From NCBI GenBank assembly GCA_937944175.1, contig CALDZW010000067.1, forward strand, positions 1 through 9,180: a stretch of DNA of 9,180 nucleotides, read 5' to 3'. This DNA comes from an uncultured Candidatus Altimarinota bacterium. Lineage in GTDB: Bacteria; Patescibacteriota; Gracilibacteria; BD1-5; UBA6164. Position numbers and translations under genes: made by a program. Below the pieces are notes generated by a model. The model did not search any database. It had not been told where the DNA came from and saw only the letters and a program-made list of their open reading frames with translations. Positions 1 through 6,991 of the stretch are shown here, one piece after another. Position 1 is the first letter of the stretch. Every line of letters begins with the position of its first letter.

Positions 1-2250
1 GCAAAAGATATGAAGCTTGATCCAGGACTCTTTTTTATAAGTATTATTGCCTTGTATATAATATGTGATTTTTTTGTCTCAAAGTGATTAGATAAAAAAG
101 AAATACACAATCTAGAAAAAGAAAATGAAGGCTCATTGTTGTCAGTCGTATCAAAAAAGAAATTTTTTCCAGAATCTCTCAAGCTATTTATGATTGTTTG
201 AATGCTTGTATGATTTACCTTTAGTATTAAATTCACATCACTACTTTTTATTGTGGCAATTATTGGAGTATTGTTTTACACACGTTTATGATTGGCAGGG
301 TTTATATCATACGTATTTCTTTTTATCAGTGTCTTTACTTTGTGAGATTTGTGGTCAAGGATGAATGTAGTAATAGCAAACAATGATGGGCAAAAAGATA
401 GTATAATATACTGATTTTGAATCATTTGAATAATGTGCTTAACATATGCTGGAAAAAAATATATTAAAAATATATGAAAATTCTCTAAACGACTCTCAGC
501 CCTTCTATTAGGTATATTTATAGCTCTTTCTCCCTGGTTGATACACAATATCTATTCCTCAGGAGAAATATCAGTTTCATCAATGCTTTCTGGGAGTCCA
601 GAAAAATTTGAAGCAGATTATTCGTTACTGCATTGAGAAAAAGAATGGGAAGCTCTCAAACAAACTATAGAAAATAGAGGGATGACAAGCTCTTGAACCA
701 CAACAAACGAAGACTTTTGAAGGTACTTTTGATATGAAGAATGACTCAATAATTATGTAAAACTTCCATGGAATCTGACGATGCAAGTCAATCAATGATG
801 AGAGTTCACCAATATTTGATTTCTTTTCTTAGCATTCTTACCAGCTATATTTTTATTTTTGCCATATAGAAGAAAAGAGTATGCTCTATTAATTTATGGA
901 GTTATTATTTTTGAAATATTACTATTTATTATTCCTGTGTCCAGTTCATTGCTTACAAGTATATTTGCATCAATAAGTCTTCCATATTGATACCTAGTAT
1001 TGTTGTGTGGAGCATTTTTATCAATGTGGGTATTGTTATCCTGATTGAAAAAAACATATCTGACAGATATATTAAAAGTTACTCTCATTTTCACATCATT
1101 GTATATTTTTCTTTGGACTATATCATCTTTTGGAGTTGTATGGTATGGTATTGTGATGTACTTTAGCTTTATACTTTTTATAGTTATTTGATTCTATTAT
1201 ATGCTGTGATACAAGGCTGAAGAATCTGTTCAAAAGTCTCAGGTAAAGCTTGTAGCTTCATCATGTGTATATGTAATATTAGGGATATATTTTACATTTT
1301 TTATTATTCCATATTCATTTAATAACCTTAAAACTGCTGCGTATTCTGAGTATAAGAAGTGAGACCAGACAACATTCCAGGCTCCATTTTTATATCATAG
1401 GGAATATTTGCCTATATTGTTTAATTTGAATATATCTGAAGAGAAGCAAAAGAAATTTCTTGATACTCATATTACCAATAAACAAATACAGAAATATCTA
1501 GAAGTAAATACAGCATATGAAAATATATGAAAGATTCAGGCTGTACTCATTTGATTACAGCAATCAAACCAAATTGATCAAAAAATTAAAATTCAAGCAC
1601 AACAATCTCTTGATAAAGTCTACAAATGAATTCTTCATCCAACGGAAGAGTTTAAAAATACACAAGGGATATATAGAATTGGGACATTTCTTAAATATCA
1701 TATTTCTGAAAATAACAAACGCCTGTTGGAAGATTCTCTGGTAGATAAATTTGATAAATATGTATATAGTACTTCTCCAGATACTACAGTACATAATTTA
1801 AAAAAATTAGGTATTAATTATTTGCTAGTTGACCTAAATGCTGCAACTATTGATAAGGCCCCAGAAAAAGATTTAACCAGAAGATATGAGAACTTACTTA
1901 GGACTTTTTCTTCGCAAAATTTAGAACTAGTAGATACTGACAGTGTATGTCTCAAGTTATGACTTGATAAATATAAGAAATCTTGAAGTATTGATGAATT
2001 TTTAGCATATTGATGAGTAAATTATAACTCATATAATGCCCAGTGAATAGCTGGTAAAAAGCGAACTGACAAACTTATTTCATGTTACACTGAGATTGTA
2101 AAAATTTTCAAAAATAACAATCTACAAAAGTATACATATCTTGCACCATACCTTCCAGCACTTCAGCAAATATCATCTGATGATGAAAAAGTAAAATACT
2201 TACATAGCAAGCTAGGACATTGATATAAGGTTCTATTCAAAATTAAGTAA
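1..2250 (+). CDS. GT-C/GT39-like polytopic membrane glycosyltransferase, 5'-truncated by window edge
   Basis: The frame is open from base 1 to TAA at 2248-2250: 749 residues if TGA is Gly, with about 31 in-frame TGA codons. The true start lies upstream, since the sequence is already inside a hydrophobic segment. Residues ~1-430 hold roughly ten membrane segments. A GFTFSIKFTSLLFI stretch at ~71-84 resembles the G-x-x-x-K-x-T/S segment of PMT/GT39-type GT-C enzymes. A hydrophilic loop at ~190-250 precedes LPWNLT and another membrane block. After the last membrane segment come ~300 soluble residues, probably outside the cell, including LKKLGINYLLVDLN at ~599-613, a motif I associate with the C-terminal domain of large GT39/ArnT/STT3-like proteins. 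The likely role is sugar transfer from a polyprenyl-phosphate donor at the outer membrane face, as in cell-surface polysaccharide or protein glycosylation. The acidic catalytic motif expected in the first loop is outside the window, so the class is an inference. It converges with the flavin genes across a shared hairpin. Confidence 0.65.
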
Positions 2251-2251
2251 T

Positions 2252-2290
2252 ATACAAAAGCAGTAAGACTATATTTTACTACTTTTGTAT
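2252..2290. terminator. Shared hairpin between convergent genes
   Basis: A 14-bp imperfect inverted repeat (2252-2265 with 2277-2290, one C/A mismatch) begins two bases after the stop of the membrane protein. The loop contains the TAG stop of the convergent minus-strand flavin gene. It is placed to end transcription from both sides. Neither side has a long T run right after the stem, so its efficiency is uncertain. The 2277-2290 arm also encodes the last residues of the flavin enzyme. Confidence 0.6.
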
Positions 2291-2997
2291 ATTTCTGGTT
2301 TATAAGAATCAAGTCTGATGATTTCAGTATCAAGATTATATGTTTGTATATATTCTTGTAATTCTCATAAAAATCATTCTTGGTCATATCAGAGAATAAT
2401 TACTTGAGGGGAATATTCTCTAATATATTTGAGGTGATCATCTTCTTCTCATATATGAACAATGTCAGATATCTTTGATTCTTCTACATGCTTTTTCCTT
2501 GTAATTTCACTATTAACAGTATCATGATTCTTAATCTTTTGTACATTAATATCAGTACTAAGAACAGTGATAAGATTTTCACAATGCTTTCTCGCTTCAG
2601 ATAGATAATATTTGTGTCATGGGTGAAATTTATCAAATGTACCAAAAGTCATTCAATAAAAAGTGTGTGATGTGATATATTTAATGTCATCATGTATCAT
2701 CGTTTTGAGTTCTTCAAGAGAATGTATTTTTTTGTTATTTCTAATTTTTTCTAAAATAATAATTTCAAGTACCTTTCAATAAAGATCTCATTCAAAATTA
2801 AAGAGATGAGCTTCAAATAATTTTTCTTTTTCTCTATAAACTCAAGCTCATAAAAATACATTATCATTATAAATAATATTGATTTTATATGTTCAATCTT
2901 CAACTACTCAATTCTCTAGAGCAATATTAGCTGTAGGGAATCATATTTTTCTAGCAAGTGCCTTTCAATGAATGACTCCTCAGGAGATTTTTTGCAT
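2269..2997 (-). CDS. Bifunctional riboflavin kinase / FAD synthase with inverted domain order
   Basis: 242 residues, code 25, 15 TGA codons. Residues 1-~112 are a flavokinase (RFK) domain: GGVIHGKALARKIGFPTAN at 6-24 is the kinase signature, FEAHLFNFEGDLYGK at 61-75 carries the catalytic-type Glu and the D-L-Y-G-K strand, and IRNNKKIHSLEELKTMI at 85-101 is the usual end. Residues ~114-242 are a cytidylyltransferase-fold domain: GTFDKFHPGH at 119-128 holds the HxGH nucleotide site, PQVIILGYDQ at 197-206 and the terminal YKPEIYKSSKI resemble archaeal RibL-type FAD synthases rather than the RibF adenylyltransferase. The expected reactions are riboflavin + ATP to FMN, then FMN + ATP to FAD. Canonical bacterial RibF has the adenylyltransferase first and the kinase last, so the order here is reversed and the second domain is of another lineage. 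The ATG overlaps the riboflavin synthase stop (TAATG), implying translational coupling. An in-frame TAA just upstream leaves no earlier start. Confidence 0.85.
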
Positions 2998-3581
2998 TAT
3001 TTTTGTATGTTATTCATATAATTCACTATATATTTTCACATCATATCAAATTCAAGATTTACAACTTCTCATTTTTTGAATAATCAAATATTTGTAATTT
3101 CTTGTGTAAGAGGAATTACTGATACTGTGAAAAAATTAGTTCAAGTATTAACAACAGTGAGACTTACTCAATTAATAGTGATACTTCATTTTTCAATAAT
3201 ATTATTTGAGAACTTCTCTGGAAAAGAAACTCTTATAATCCATGAACTATCAGTGAGCTTATTAATGCTATCAACAGATCACATACAATCAATATGCCCA
3301 GTTACAAAATGCCCATCTACGTTTCATCAGTATTTCAGGCTTCTTTCTACATTATAATAGTCTCAGATTTTTTTTGTTCAGAAATTAGTTTTTTTAAAAC
3401 TTTCTTTCATGGCAAAGAAGCTGTATTTTTCTGAATCAAATTCAGTAATAGTCATACAAGCTCAATCATGAGCTATACTTTGTCAGATCTGTAGGCCTTC
3501 ATTAAATGTATTTTCTACAGTGATATTTCATTTATCAATAGAGAGTATTTTAGCTTTTTGTTCAATAATTCATGAAAACAT
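2997..3581 (-). CDS. ribE: Riboflavin synthase (alpha-subunit type)
   Basis: 194 residues, close to the family's usual ~200, with 15 TGA codons read as Gly. It converts two 6,7-dimethyl-8-ribityllumazine molecules into riboflavin plus the recycled pyrimidine. Both lumazine-binding barrels are present. Barrel 1 has the MFSGIIE start, SIAHDGACMTIT at 35-46, TNFGTKKIGDYYNVERSL at 65-82 and the ligand/active-site region DGHFVTGHID at 89-98. Barrel 2 has SITINGVSLTVV at 133-144, VIPLTQEITNIG at 155-166 and a KKGEVVNLEFDMMGKY tail. The second-barrel IPHT/IPET position reads IPLT. The start is fixed by the conserved MFxGI N terminus. It is first in a two-gene unit with the RFK/FAD synthase. No ribD, ribA/B or ribH is in the window, so the substrate must come from genes elsewhere or from outside the cell. 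Some systems call this gene ribC or ribE. Confidence 0.93.
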
Positions 3582-3619
3582 ATGTTGGTATTGTTACTAT
3601 TATAGATGTATAGTAATGT

Positions 3620-3647
3620 ATTATAGTTGAGAGCAATAATTTACAAG
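3620..3647 (-). promoter_or_regulatory. Candidate promoter for riboflavin synthase unit
   Basis: On the minus strand CTTGTA (3642-3647) is followed after 16 bases by a perfect TATAAT (3620-3625), 38 bases before the ribE start. A second TATAAT at 3599-3604 is an alternative -10. I saw no FMN-riboswitch core in the 3582-3720 leader, so flavin feedback through that RNA is not supported. Confidence 0.4.
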
Positions 3648-3753
3648 TTTAATACACTGATGTATATAGAATATAGTGAAGAACCTTAAAACTATATTAA
3701 GATATATTCTATTAAAACAGCAATATTTTATGCGAATAAAAAGAGAGCATTTA

Positions 3754-3783
3754 TTGTTAAGTGGTATAAAAATACGTTATTAT
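3754..3783 (+). promoter_or_regulatory. Candidate promoter for the flotillin gene
   Basis: TTGTTA (3754-3759) and TATTAT (3778-3783) are separated by 18 bases, 64 bases upstream of the flotillin ATG. The motif fits a housekeeping sigma promoter, but the region is so AT-rich that chance matches are common. Confidence 0.4.
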
Positions 3784-3847
3784 ATTTGAGTCAAAGTCTT
3801 TCTTTTAAAAGGAAATAATAGATTTTTATGGAAAGAAGACATTTTAT

Positions 3848-5341
3848 ATGATAACTTTATGAATTATGGGATTTTTAGCAATTATACCAGTTATTTGAGT
3901 ATTATTATTTTTATACATTGTAACACAGTTAAGAAAAGTAGTTCCAACAAATGAAGCACATGTAGTGCAACAGGCTTCAAAATCTGTTACCTACTGAAAA
4001 AGTGTGAATGAATGAAAAAATGGTAACTCGTATCTTGCATGGCCTTCATGGGTGCCAGTCGTATGAGTCAGTATTCAAAAACTTCCTTTGAGTATTTTTG
4101 ACCTGCAGTTGAATGATTATAAAGCATATGATTCTGGGAAGGTACCATTTCAAGTTGATATTACAGCATTTTTTGAAATTCAAACTCCAGAAACAGCAGC
4201 ACAAAAAGTATATACAATAGGGGAGTTAAAGGATCAACTTAATGAAACTCTCAAATGAGTGGTTAGAAAGGTTCTTGCTTCAAAAGATATTGTTGAGATA
4301 ATGGAATCAAGAGTTGAAATTAAAGATGAATTTTATAGTCAAGTACTTTGAGCTGTTAAATCATGGGGGATCAAGCTTCAAAATGTTGAGTTTATGGATA
4401 TTAGAGATGCAGAATGATCACAGGTAGTTACAAATATCATGATGAAAAAAAGATCTCAAATTGAGGCAGAATCTCAGATTGAGGTTGCAGAGAATCAAAA
4501 AAATGCAACTATTGAAAAAGAAAATAAATTTGCTGAAGCAAGGTCAGCAGCAGCAAAAGCAAAATCAGCTGCTGATATTATTGCAAGTGATGCAGAAAGA
4601 GATGCTGAAATTAAGGTTATTGAAAATGAAAAACTGACTCAAAATCAAGAAATTGAAAAAGAGAGAATTCTTGCAATCCAAAAGGAGGAAGCAAAACAAA
4701 AGCTTTATGAAGCAGAGAAAATAACAAAAGAAAGAGAATTAGCAGTAAAACAAGTAGAAGAAGAAAAAAATGCAGATATTGCTAAAAATATTGAGCTTAT
4801 TAAAGCTGATGAACAAAAGCAAAAAGTAATTATTGATTCAGAAGCAGAAAAAGAGCAAATTAGACTCAAGGCTGAAGCTGATAAAGAAGCAATTGAACTA
4901 AAAGCAGGAGCAGAAAAAATTGAAGTAGAACTTCAAGCAAGTGCTGAAAAGACAAGAATTGAGTCAATTTGAATTGCAAAAGCAAAAGAGATTGACTATA
5001 TAGGTACAGCACAAGCAAAAAATAAAACACAAATGGCACAGGCATTAAATACTTTTGATGCAGCATCACTTGATTTTATGAAAAAAGAATTAGATGTGAG
5101 TTTATCTGAAATAGTTGATCTTGAAAAAGCAAAAGCCCTTTCAAAAGCAGATGTAAAAGTTATTTCAACAGGAGCAAATGGTTGAGAATGAGTAAAGAAC
5201 TTTATGGATTTATTCTCTGCTAATGGTGGTGCTAACATTTGAGCTATGGTAGAAGCCGCAAAGAATACTATGTGAGAAGAAAAAGTAAGTGAACTACTTA
5301 AAAAAATACCAAGAAAAACTACAAGAAAGAAAACAGCATAA
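3848..5341 (+). CDS. Flotillin-like SPFH-domain membrane scaffold protein
   Basis: 497 residues with 13 TGA glycines. A single N-terminal membrane segment at ~4-25 is followed by basic QLRK. Next comes an SPFH/band-7 domain (~30-195) with VPTNEAHVV, FQVDITAFFEI and ESRVEIKDEFYSQVLGAVKSWGIKLQNVEFMDIRDAEG. A long, highly charged Ala/Glu/Lys coiled coil (~196-395) is typical of the flotillin domain. The tail ends in basic KKIPRKTTRKKTA. Bacterial flotillins (YuaG/FloT class) oligomerise on the inner face of the membrane and organise membrane order and protein complexes. Its length matches the ~500-residue family norm. The chosen ATG is the first in frame before the membrane segment, with a weak purine-rich AAAGAAG about 9 bases upstream. 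No NfeD partner is adjacent. It precedes the 5371 gene by 29 bases on the same strand. Confidence 0.88.
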
Positions 5342-5370
5342 TTTACCAGACAAGATAAACATTATTACCA

Positions 5371-6108
5371 ATGAATAATATACTAACAGTATATAAATTG
5401 AACTTTCCATTTGGCGAAAAATCAAGCTATGATAAGGCAAAATATGAATCAATAGCACATGAAATAAAGTGGTTTTTACAGTATGAGGAGATATATCTCT
5501 CAAGTGAAAAAAAAGTATTTACAGAGTTTGAAACTCTGGAAATGCTTTTTAATTGAGGAAAAATAAAATTGTTATTTTACTATGAAAAACAGCATTTGTT
5601 CCTTCCTAGCTTTCAAGTAGATCTGTTTGCTGATGGATTCTTGGATACAAATTTTTTTTATAAATTCTATCCTATTTTCTCTGATATTGATGCAAATGAT
5701 TATATCTTTGATTTAATAACTGATAAGTTAAAAATCCCTAATAGTACTATCATTACTGATAAATATTTAGCACAACAGTTTTTAACATTTAATCTAAAAA
5801 AATTACAGAAATGTGTAGATAGTATTGAGAGATGATATCTTACAGAACAATTAGAACGTAATCCAGAAATGAGAAATCATCTCTATTATTTAATATTTTT
5901 AAACTATAAACTTTTTAAGAATATACTTTTATCTTCTGGATGAATAATCCAGCTAGAGAATCTACTATGAGAAGATATTGATGATAATTTGAAGTGAGAA
6001 CTTTCTCTTACAAAAGAACGTGTGGACCATGTGTCAAACACTAATATTACAGTATTTGCTAAATATAAGCACATGCTTGAAGAGCTTATCTCACTCTTAG
6101 ATAGTTAG
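5371..6108 (+). CDS. Hypothetical 245-residue protein downstream of flotillin
   Basis: The frame is open from ATG 5371 to TAG 6106-6108 when TGA is Gly (five such codons); read with TGA as stop it splits into pieces. I do not recognise the family. The protein is rich in Phe, Tyr, Leu and Lys, has no signal peptide and no clear membrane span, and looks cytosolic. An aromatic stretch lies at ~75-105 (QHLFLPSFQVDLFADGF and following), and the second half is mostly helical in character, ending in YKHMLEELISLLDS. The 29-base gap after the flotillin stop and the strong hairpin after its own stop suggest a two-gene unit, so it may work with the flotillin; that is inference from position only. There is no obvious Shine-Dalgarno sequence before the ATG. 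Confidence 0.75.
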
Positions 6109-6113
6109 CATGA

Positions 6114-6158
6114 ATCAAAAAGTCTCCATTCAGACTATCTGAATGGAGACTTTTTGAT
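6114..6158. terminator. Strong bidirectional hairpin terminator
   Basis: A perfect 20-bp inverted repeat (6114-6133 with 6139-6158) has a five-base ACTAT loop and ends in an A5/T5 tract on both sides, so it can act on either strand. It lies 5 bases after the stop of the 245-residue gene and about 60 bases beyond the stop of the first minus-strand peptide gene. It is the strongest hairpin in the window. Confidence 0.85.
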
Positions 6159-6208
6159 GTTACAAAGTAAATTGAGAAATAAAATACATATTTCTGAATG
6201 TACATGTG
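6159..6208 (-). repeat. Conserved 3' UTR element, copy 1
   Basis: This 50-base stretch matches 6537-6586 at 44 of 50 positions by hand count, with 28 consecutive identical bases (6159-6186). It sits between the first peptide gene's stop and the shared terminator, so it would form part of the mRNA 3' end. Confidence 0.85.
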
Positions 6209-6220
6209 AAATTGAGAGAC

Positions 6221-6367
6221 TTATTTTAACATAAGTTCTTCAATGGTATCTCTTTGTTCTGCAGTATGTAAGTAGTTGTCTGCAATATTATTGGCTGCAT
6301 TTACTGTAGCTGAAAATATAACTGCACTTACTACAAATAGACTGGTAAACCATAGAATTGTTCTCAT
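6221..6367 (-). CDS. Small secreted peptide 1 (48 residues, signal peptide)
   Basis: ATG at 6367 to TAA at 6221-6223, 48 residues. The N terminus is a signal peptide: MRTILW, a hydrophobic core FTSLFVVSAVIFS, then ATVNA-A as a likely signal peptidase I site after residue 24. The predicted mature peptide is ~24 residues, acidic, with no cysteine (begins ANNIADNYLHT, ends EELMLK). It contains no TGA. The promoter lies 44 bases upstream with its -10 at exactly the same distance as in the second peptide gene, and a conserved element and terminator follow. I do not know its function. A secreted signal, a bacteriocin-like peptide or a surface peptide are all possible. A small coding region is supported by the shared signal-peptide pattern (VSA-x3-S-x2-VNAA) in both copies, but the similarity of the mature parts is weak. 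Confidence 0.7.
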   Translation of the reverse strand: MRTILWFTSLFVVSAVIFSATVNAANNIADNYLHTAEQRDTIEELMLK

Positions 6368-6381
6368 AATAATTTGGTTAA

Positions 6382-6409
6382 AGAAGTAATAGTAAATTCT
6401 ATTACTTCT
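6382..6409 (-). promoter_or_regulatory. Leader hairpin of peptide gene 1
   Basis: A perfect 11-bp inverted repeat (6382-6392 with 6399-6409) with a 6-base loop lies just downstream of the -10 box, so much of it would form the 5' end of the transcript. A 5'-terminal stem of this kind could protect the mRNA from decay; that role is inference. The arms are also close enough to the promoter to be a DNA-binding palindrome. Confidence 0.55.
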
Positions 6410-6411
6410 GT

Positions 6412-6440
6412 ATTATGACGTATATTTTAAAATAAGTCAA
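6412..6440 (-). promoter_or_regulatory. Promoter of peptide gene 1
   Basis: On the minus strand TTGACT (6435-6440), a 17-base spacer and CATAAT (6412-6417) form a near-consensus sigma-70-type promoter. Both boxes and the spacer length match the promoter of peptide gene 2, which raises confidence well above that of a lone AT-rich match. Confidence 0.75.
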
Positions 6441-6490
6441 ACAACTAAATATTATTATGTTTATCATGCTAATATGTTTATAAAACGAAC

Positions 6491-6530
6491 AAAAAAGCAG
6501 CTTTCAGTTTGATCTGAACTCTGCCTTTTT
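6491..6530. terminator. Hairpin terminator after peptide gene 2
   Basis: An imperfect 17-bp inverted repeat (6491-6507 with 6514-6530, three mismatches, six-base loop) is flanked by A6 and T5 tracts. It follows the conserved 3' element of peptide gene 2, as the 6114-6158 hairpin follows that of peptide gene 1, and it separates the two units. Confidence 0.65.
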
Positions 6531-6536
6531 GGTTTG

Positions 6537-6586
6537 GTTACAAAGTAAATTGAGAAATAAAATAGTTACTTCTGAATTTCAATGTG
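6537..6586 (-). repeat. Conserved 3' UTR element, copy 2
   Basis: This is the second copy of the element at 6159-6208, with 44 of 50 bases matching and positions 6537-6564 identical to 6159-6186. It starts 38 bases beyond the stop of peptide gene 2, and the extra space holds a small 6-bp hairpin (6592-6597 with 6604-6609). Confidence 0.85.
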
Positions 6587-6624
6587 ATGTAATTAGGTGT
6601 TATCCTAATAATGTCAAAGTGTGC

Positions 6625-6762
6625 TTATTCGGCAACTGCTTCAACTATTGCAATAGCTTCTGATCACTCAGCTGTTCCTACTGCATGAGCTGCATTTACT
6701 GAAGTGCTTAACATAATAGCACTTACAATAACTGTCAGTATCATTGTCATAATTATTCTCAT
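6625..6762 (-). CDS. Small secreted peptide 2 (45 residues, signal peptide)
   Basis: ATG at 6762 to TAA at 6625-6627, 45 residues with one TGA read as Gly (residue 33). MRII is followed by a hydrophobic core (MTMILTVIVSAIMLS) and TSVNA-AHA, giving a signal peptidase I site after residue 24 or 27. The predicted mature peptide is ~18-21 residues, strongly acidic and Ala/Val/Glu-rich (ends IAIVEAVAE), with no basic residue and no cysteine. The signal region aligns with that of peptide 1 (VSA-x3-S-x2-VNAA), while the mature parts differ. That pattern fits duplicated secreted peptides under diversifying pressure. Function is unknown. It has its own promoter, leader hairpin, conserved 3' element and terminator. 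Confidence 0.68.
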
Positions 6763-6786
6763 TGTAATATTGGTTAGTAAATAAAC

Positions 6787-6800
6787 GTAATTAATATTAC
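6787..6800 (-). promoter_or_regulatory. Leader hairpin of peptide gene 2
   Basis: A 5-bp inverted repeat (6787-6791 with 6796-6800, TAAT loop) sits at the predicted transcript 5' end, about seven bases past the -10 box. Its position is equivalent to the leader hairpin of peptide gene 1, but the stem is shorter and it could be chance. Confidence 0.35.
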
Positions 6801-6806
6801 AAATAT

Positions 6807-6835
6807 ATTATGACACATAAAATAACTATTGTCAA
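6807..6835 (-). promoter_or_regulatory. Promoter of peptide gene 2
   Basis: On the minus strand a perfect TTGACA (6830-6835), a 17-base spacer and CATAAT (6807-6812) lie upstream of the ATG. The 44-base distance from the -10 box to the ATG is identical to that of peptide gene 1. Confidence 0.8.
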
Positions 6836-6905
6836 ATAATGAGTTGACTTTATTAGTTTAACTATATACTAAAATAATATATTAATAATGCTGAATTCAA
6901 CACCC

Positions 6906-6948
6906 AAACGCAATTTTTGAAAAATTTAGAAAGAGAAATACTAATGGT
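6906..6948 (+). repeat. IS30 left inverted repeat
   Basis: It pairs in inverted orientation with 8006-8048, starting with AAACGCAATTTTT and ending in ATACTAATG. This is on the transposase 3' side. Confidence 0.85.
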
Positions 6949-6991
6949 AATTTTTAGAATTATAAGGAAAAGATATAATATTCAAAGCCTG

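Noticed and set aside
276..1094. Minus-strand ATG frames (276-548 and 894-1094) opposite the membrane protein
   Set aside because: Both lie wholly antisense to a long intact plus-strand frame, match nothing recognisable and have no promoter or signal of their own.
1..2250. Reading TGA as tryptophan (code 4)
   Set aside because: TGG is used for Trp in the same genes (for example LPWNLT), and TGA falls on invariant glycines rather than tryptophans in several families.
1..2250. The membrane protein as a string of pseudogene fragments
   Set aside because: With TGA as Gly the frame is uninterrupted for 749 residues with consistent topology; no frameshift is needed.
3076..3357. Plus-strand 93-residue frame
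   Set aside because: It is the exact complement of the conserved barrel region of riboflavin synthase on the minus strand, so it is a shadow.
3582..3720. FMN riboswitch upstream of riboflavin synthase
   Set aside because: I could not find the conserved FMN riboswitch core on the minus strand, and the leader is short and AT-rich.
3828..3857. Short leader peptide starting at ATG 3828 before the flotillin
   Set aside because: It is only eight codons, overlaps the flotillin start in another frame, and shows no feature beyond chance in AT-rich DNA.
4866..5238. Minus-strand Leu/Phe-rich frames opposite the flotillin coiled coil
   Set aside because: The Leu/Gln/Phe richness is the antisense of Glu/Lys/Ala codons; the flotillin frame explains the sequence.
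6159..6564. The two 28-base identical repeats as a CRISPR array or IS target duplication
   Set aside because: There are only two copies about 350 bases apart, each at the same position in a peptide transcription unit; duplication of that unit explains them.
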